This document shows positions 59,541-64,000 of a stretch of DNA of 64,000 nt, piece after piece (position 1 is the first letter of the stretch; each line of letters opens with the position of its first letter). The stretch is from Mortierella sp. BCC40632 (Eukaryota > Mortierellomycota > Mortierellomycetes > Mortierellales > Mortierellaceae), in NCBI GenBank assembly GCA_011634665.1, contig WAEK01000005.1, forward strand, positions 1,931,001 to 1,995,000, in the 5' to 3' direction. The translations under genes were made by a program, and so were the position numbers. The notes beneath the pieces were generated by a model, which searched no databases, was not told the origin of the DNA, and saw only the letters and a list, made by a program, of their open reading frames with translations.

Positions 59541-61673
59541 ATGGTCAGCTGGCAGCGATTCGTTGTCTATAGACAATGGCATATCCTCTTGGCACTTATG
59601 GCAACCCTAGTCAGTGCACAAAGATACGAACCAAAGGAAAACCAGTATTCTGTCTCAGACTTTGTAGAGGATAAGGTGTTCTACGTCTATGGCGAGCTAT
59701 ATATGGGTACTGGGACAAAGATTCAGACCCAATTCTTCTCAGTTGATCTTTCTGTTCCTTGGAATACTTCGTCTGTCCCTTATAAGCGCTTGACCTTGCC
59801 TGGTGCAATTGTGTACCAATCGGCAACGCTATCCGCCGACCAGCAAAAACTCATCCTACTCGGAATAGAAGATTCAAAAGAGTATGACGTTGCGAAAGGA
59901 ACCTGGCGGAATATCCTACTCAGGGTTACTGAGGACCATCATCTTTGGAGCACCGTCGTGGACCCTAACACGGGCAAGCTTTATGCCTTGGATGGCTACA
60001 AAAACTTTTTCATCAAAGGGCCTGAACCTGTATTGATGCGCGAGTACGATTTTTCCAATGGAGCAAACAAAACCATTCCCCTGGCACCAGCGATCAACGT
60101 GGATTTGAATGATTTTCAAGTCACTTGGAACCCCTATTCAAACAAATTAGCGATGTTTGCAAAGGATGACCTCAATACCCGTTACCACACCTTCCGCACA
60201 TGGGACCCGAAGAGTGGCTGGACCGCCACTACAACCAAAGGCACCCCCCCTTTCGATCGCATCTACTCCTGCTTTGTGCCAGCATATAATAACACCAAAC
60301 TTGTGCTCTTTGGAGGATCTATACCTGGAAATCACCTTGATGACATTTACATCTTTGATGTAGCGACAGCAACATGGACTAAAGGCGCCAATGCTGGTTC
60401 AGGAAAGACTCGATCATCGCCTGCCTGCGCCGTATCTAATGACCATTTCATCGTCTGGGCAGGAAGGGACCTAAATCAAGAATTGACCTCGGAGATCATG
60501 CTCATATACAACATCAAAGCAAACAAATGGCAAACAACCTACACACCTGCAGCGCCTGGCCAACCATCATCTGGCCGTAACAATAGTAGTGCGAGTCCAC
60601 CAGTACCAACCTCAGACAATAACCCCACGGAAATCGGTAAACCATCCACTAATGAGGACAATGCCTCCAAGCAACAGCCAACACACCTTGCCGTGATTAT
60701 CGGAGCAACATCTGGAGGACTGTTGGCGATCATCTGTGCGGCGAGCTTATTCATTTTCCTCCGCCGCAAGAGAAAGAATCAAGCCGGTCAGGAGAAGACA
60801 AGGGATCGGAAGCGAGATCATGGCTATTCCCCTCAACTGATATTGGATAGAAGACAAGGTCGTGACGAACCAGGGTCCGACCATTACTCAGACGATGATC
60901 TAGATCAGTCTCATCACTACAATTACCAGCTTCATCCCGTGCAACACACAGCGAAGGAAGTTTGGAGTCAACAGGAACCGAAATTTGCTGGACGGGCACC
61001 TCAGAACTATGAGTCGAATCCACAGTTTATGGTCTTCGATCAAAACACTCTGCGACGACCTGAAGATACTAGTGGAGTGACGTTTACAAACGAAACCCCA
61101 GTTTACAACAATACATGGGACAGTGACCATACAATTCAGGTCAATAGGGGTGAAACTGATTACCTTAGCGAAAAGCCTGGAAACCAGTCAACCATGATAA
61201 AACGCGAGCACTTCAGGCCTGGATACCACCCGCCCATGGCAATTCCGATTCGTGACCCCCAGCATCCTAGGGGATATGGAAACACTGACTCAAGGAACTC
61301 TCAAGTATCTGGATACTCCATTCCGCCTAACCCACTCTCCCCATCCAACCGAAGTGTCAATGACAATCGTCATCATCCCCAGAGTCCAACGGAAAGTAGC
61401 TGGAACATGAAAAGCGAGAGTATTGGTGACGGAAGCACCACACTAGCCCATGGGTATAGTGGCCAACTCACCAGGAACCCATCAGGACTCAGTGATCAAC
61501 AAATGACCAATTATAACCACAATAGCAACTCTGGCCGATTTCACGATTCACCAGTCTCTCAGGAGAGCAGTTTTAACGATGATAATTATTGGCCAGAACC
61601 GCGGCCACGACAACCCGAGTATATCTCTCCAAGACTTCAGGGATACAAATCCAGAGTACGCAGTGATAGGTAG
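59541..61673 (+). CDS. kelch-type cell-surface protein 4
   Basis: Intronless, 710 residues, the closest relative of protein 3. Signal peptide within MVSWQRFVVYRQWHILLALM to TLVSAQ. Ectodomain landmarks: FFSVDLSVPWNTSSVPYKRL, VDPNTGKLYALDGYKN, TFRTWDPKSGWTATTTKGTP, NTKLVLFGGSIPGNHLDDIY, IFDVATATWTKGANAG and LIYNIKANKWQTTYTP. A short Ser/Pro/Asn stalk leads to the membrane helix at about 384-408 (LAVIIGATSGGLLAIICAAS) and FLRRKRK. The tail shows RRPEDT, RDPQHPRGYG and TTLAHGYSGQL and runs on to PEYISPRLQGYKSRVRSDR. No kinase, TIR or other enzymatic domain is present in the tail, so any signalling must rely on recruited partners. AATAAA at 61702 is a candidate polyadenylation signal. Confidence 0.88.
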   Translation: MVSWQRFVVYRQWHILLALMATLVSAQRYEPKENQYSVSDFVEDKVFYVYGELYMGTGTKIQTQFFSVDLSVPWNTSSVPYKRLTLPGAIVYQSATLSADQQKLILLGIEDSKEYDVAKGTWRNILLRVTEDHHLWSTVVDPNTGKLYALDGYKNFFIKGPEPVLMREYDFSNGANKTIPLAPAINVDLNDFQVTWNPYSNKLAMFAKDDLNTRYHTFRTWDPKSGWTATTTKGTPPFDRIYSCFVPAYNNTKLVLFGGSIPGNHLDDIYIFDVATATWTKGANAGSGKTRSSPACAVSNDHFIVWAGRDLNQELTSEIMLIYNIKANKWQTTYTPAAPGQPSSGRNNSSASPPVPTSDNNPTEIGKPSTNEDNASKQQPTHLAVIIGATSGGLLAIICAASLFIFLRRKRKNQAGQEKTRDRKRDHGYSPQLILDRRQGRDEPGSDHYSDDDLDQSHHYNYQLHPVQHTAKEVWSQQEPKFAGRAPQNYESNPQFMVFDQNTLRRPEDTSGVTFTNETPVYNNTWDSDHTIQVNRGETDYLSEKPGNQSTMIKREHFRPGYHPPMAIPIRDPQHPRGYGNTDSRNSQVSGYSIPPNPLSPSNRSVNDNRHHPQSPTESSWNMKSESIGDGSTTLAHGYSGQLTRNPSGLSDQQMTNYNHNSNSGRFHDSPVSQESSFNDDNYWPEPRPRQPEYISPRLQGYKSRVRSDR

Positions 61674-61701
61674 CTAGGTTAGTTTTACCAAATTTTCACG
61701 A

Positions 61702-61707
61702 AATAAA
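61702..61707 (+). terminator. candidate polyadenylation signal AATAAA
   Basis: AATAAA 29 bp after the stop of kelch gene 4, in AT-rich sequence. Confidence 0.4.
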
Positions 61708-62082
61708 GCATTGGACTGTAAAAAGGTGCTATTGTATGTCCACGACTTGTCGAGAGTGTCAGTGGAACAGGACTGAGTTCTGATGAATGATGGCATTTTC
61801 CTTGAGATGCAGGTATATGTGTTTAACCGGCAAGTACCTGGATAGACAGAACTGGGAACTACGATCAGGAACTACTTTTGGCATGGACATCATGTGCCGT
61901 TTAGCACTGGCATTCCAAAGCTACCTTATCAGCACTCACTTGATAAGGCTCTATATTTGGCACTTTTTTTTTTTTTTTTTTTTTTCAGGAACTGAGCAAA
62001 GGATGGTGGATAGTCCTAGATATTTTCTTGCGATGAGTCTGTCCACTGAACTCAATGATTTTGGACTTGTAGAACAGCACTA

Positions 62083-62117
<35 letters not shown>

Positions 62118-62504
62118 CAATATTGAAAACCCAGTAAAGAACAATAATGTCATACTAGCGCCTTTGCCAGTATACCACGCTAGTGCTCTATTGACGAGGA
62201 AGTACTACAGGTGAATAGCTAGGCTTTGGTAGGTTAAATACAATTGTGAGGGGAGTCCACAGGATTAACTTCGCGACTTTAACTGACAATATTTGAATCA
62301 GAGGCACCCTGGAGATTCCGGTGCCTGACCAAGTCAAAGTACGAGTCAAGGATGCGGTAATAGTAGAGGCGATCAGATCCACAACCTATACTCCACATGA
62401 TCTGATACAGTGAGGGGCATGGGAGAAAGGATTCGACTTGGATGATTCAGACAAAAGATCTGGCTACATAGGTTCAATCCGACCATAAAAACCTAGTCCG
62501 CACA
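61708..62504. other. intergenic with (CA)n microsatellite
   Basis: About 800 bp with a T-run at 61964-61985 and a (CA)n run at about 62085-62115. A short minus-strand frame ending PLTIVFNLPKPSYSPVVLPR (62382-62188) is not supported by any other feature. Confidence 0.4.
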
Positions 62505-62759
62505 ATGGCCTGTCGCGAGCTGGAAACAAATATCGATCGAATCAATGCGTTCCTGGAAGGATAAAAGGTGGAGGAGGTTCTGGAGGTGAGTGTACTAATG
62601 TATTTGATCAGAGTAGTACTCGACCTAGTAGATAAAAGAGTTTAATGTCAACAGAGATATCCGTGGGGGGGCAGCGGTGGAGGAGGCATCAACTATGGAG
62701 GGAAAGAGCTAAGGTTCATTGGGCCAGAGATCAACAACCGTCAAGGGGGCGGCGCCTAA
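62505..62759 (+). pseudogene. degraded two-exon small gene
   Basis: ATG at 62505 opens MACRELETNIDRINAFLEG, then an in-frame TAA at 62562-62564, then KVEEVLE up to a canonical donor GTGAGT at 62586. A 69-bp intron with a CTAAT branch-like motif ends at CAG (62654). It joins in phase to RYPWGGSGGGGINYGGKE followed by LRFIGPEINNRQGGG and a stop at 62757. A further frame beyond it, including SDNGSNITGSSKPSNNPH, may be part of the same tail after another indel. The clean intron and phase match argue for a former gene. I do not recognise the family. Confidence 0.4.
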
Positions 62760-63294
62760 AGTGAAATTGGCAGCGATAATGGCAGCAATATTACAGGATC
62801 CAGCAAACCATCGAACAATCCCCATACATTGAATTCGTTATCAGTGGAATCAATCGAGCAGAACATGAGATGAGACTTTAAGATCCAGAGCAGATCTCCT
62901 TCAGATACAGTGCATCAAGCAATAGTAACGACGATATACAGAACAGTCAGACCCGTCAGAGAAAACCCATACGAGAGGCCTGGATCTCACCATGGGATTG
63001 ATCGCTCCTTGTATTACGCGGCGACAACTTGATCGACTGTCCTGAGGCTGGAACGAATGCCCCCTCCGAAGACCAATCCACACAAAAGAAATGAGGCTGT
63101 GCTGACAAGGGTGAGTTAAAAAAAAAGAAAAAAAAAAAAGGAGCATGGGGATCCTGCTGCAGTTGGACGCCCCACGGTCTGACTGGACGCCCACGGTCTG
63201 ACTGGACCAACAAATCAAATTGTCTCTCCCGTAAATAGAGGAGACTCCACATGCGGGGACAATTACCATTCCCATCCATTCGTCTGTTCAAACC
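62760..63294. other. upstream region of the right-edge F-box gene
   Basis: About 530 bp. It has an A-rich tract at 63118-63139. A 20/21-bp tandem duplication (gacgcccacggtctgactg, two copies) lies at about 63166-63206. No gene is supported. Confidence 0.4.
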
Positions 63295-64000
63295 ATGTCA
63301 TCTTTCTTGCGATCCAGAATCAAGGCCAAGTCTCGGTCCACGCCTGGGGTAGCTTCATCCTCATTCCCCTCCCCCACTCCACCCCCAGCTTCTTCTCCGC
63401 CTATTCCAAACCCTCAGCAACGAACCTTTCCATTGCCACGCGAGCTCCTTTCGTGTATTTTTAGTCATCTCACCAGTCGGAGTGACCTTTTGTCCTGTCT
63501 TTGCGTCTCTCACGTCTGGCACCAGGAGGCCAGACCTAAGCTGTTTGCTCATATTGACCTCAACGACTGGTATGGCTCGACCCGGTTCAAGGCCCTGTCC
63601 AGGGATGAAAATAAGCGCCATATTTTAAGCGTCAACTGGTGTGCATCCTACGAAAATGGTAGGATCTTTTAAATCGATGTGACTCTTCAAAAGAAAAAAA
63701 CGCCTAGAGTTCAGGGCCGACAGTATCTCGTTTTCCCCTCTTTTTCCCTTACCTCTTTTCCTGTCGTTTCTAGGTCCATGTCATATTCCAGAAAATGAAG
63801 TGCTCGAGATCCTTTTGGATTACCGTTTTCCGAAGCGCAGGCATAACTCTTCCTTGAATCAGATCATCACCAACAGTCAGGTCAAAGAGTGGAGTCTTCG
63901 AGAGGAGCCAAAGGTGATACCAGGCCCAAGTCGTCCACGGATCCGGAAGCTGACTTTCCAGGGAGTCATCGATGCCGTGGATTACTTTGACGAAATCCTC
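63295..64000 (+). CDS. F-box protein, 5' part (runs off the right edge)
   Basis: Exon 1 is 63295-63658; the donor GTAGGA and acceptor TTTCTAG at 63773 place exon 2 from 63774 to the window end. The N-terminus is basic and Pro/Ser-rich (MSSFLRSRIKAKSRSTPG). It is followed by an F-box, FPLPRELLSCIFSHLTSRSD with LLSCLCVSHVWHQEARPK, the Skp1-binding element of SCF ligases. The following residues (LFAHIDLNDWYGSTRF, PRIRKLTFQGVIDAVDYF) look like the start of leucine-rich-type substrate-binding repeats, but too little is present to assign them. It is of the same general class as the F-box/LRR gene at 37705. Confidence 0.85.

Overview
The window is nuclear DNA from a filamentous fungus. The protein-coding genes carry short GT..AG introns, often with a long T-tract just before the acceptor. 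They encode fungal families: a Spo71-type PH protein, a fungal-specific transcription-factor domain, F-box/LRR proteins, and secreted kelch receptors with one membrane span. The coding sequence is close to balanced in GC and is scattered with poly-Q tracts, CT/GA microsatellites and T/A runs. The lifestyle genes and architecture would fit an early-diverging mould such as Mortierellomycotina. That placement is inference; no marker gene in the window proves it.

Left half (1-34.5 kb), mainly housekeeping and regulatory genes. Minus strand: DIB1 (U5 snRNP 15-kDa protein), whose first exon contributes only the ATG. Plus strand, in order: a Golgi-type membrane glycosyltransferase; APN2 (AP endonuclease 2, with two PCNA boxes and a GRF zinc finger); a stand-alone homologue of the N-terminal glycosyltransferase-like half of plant L-arabinokinase; a large Spo71/Mug56-like PH-domain protein; and an 1862-residue Fungal_trans-domain regulator without a visible Zn2Cys6 motif. 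Minus strand, converging on the last of these: a type II membrane protein with a repetitive beta-rich ectodomain.

Middle (34.5-47.9 kb): an intronless F-box/LRR protein with 27 consecutive glutamines, a weak hypothetical gene, and an LRR protein. The LRR protein's reading frame is broken by exactly 2 bp in one copy of a 45-bp minisatellite.

Right part (47.9-61.7 kb): a same-strand tandem array of four intact kelch ectodomain / single TM / cytoplasmic tail genes plus one decayed copy. The ectodomains are similar while the tails have diverged strongly; one tail carries 9-residue repeats, and two others share short motifs. Two antisense, cysteine-containing small ORFs (one apparently broken) lie between the array members. 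The architecture suggests a birth-and-death family of cell-surface receptors or adhesins. This array is the most unusual region of the window. A degraded small gene and the 5' part of another F-box gene close the right edge.

All gene models were spliced by eye from conserved donor/acceptor sites and reading-frame continuity. No RNA evidence or database search was available.
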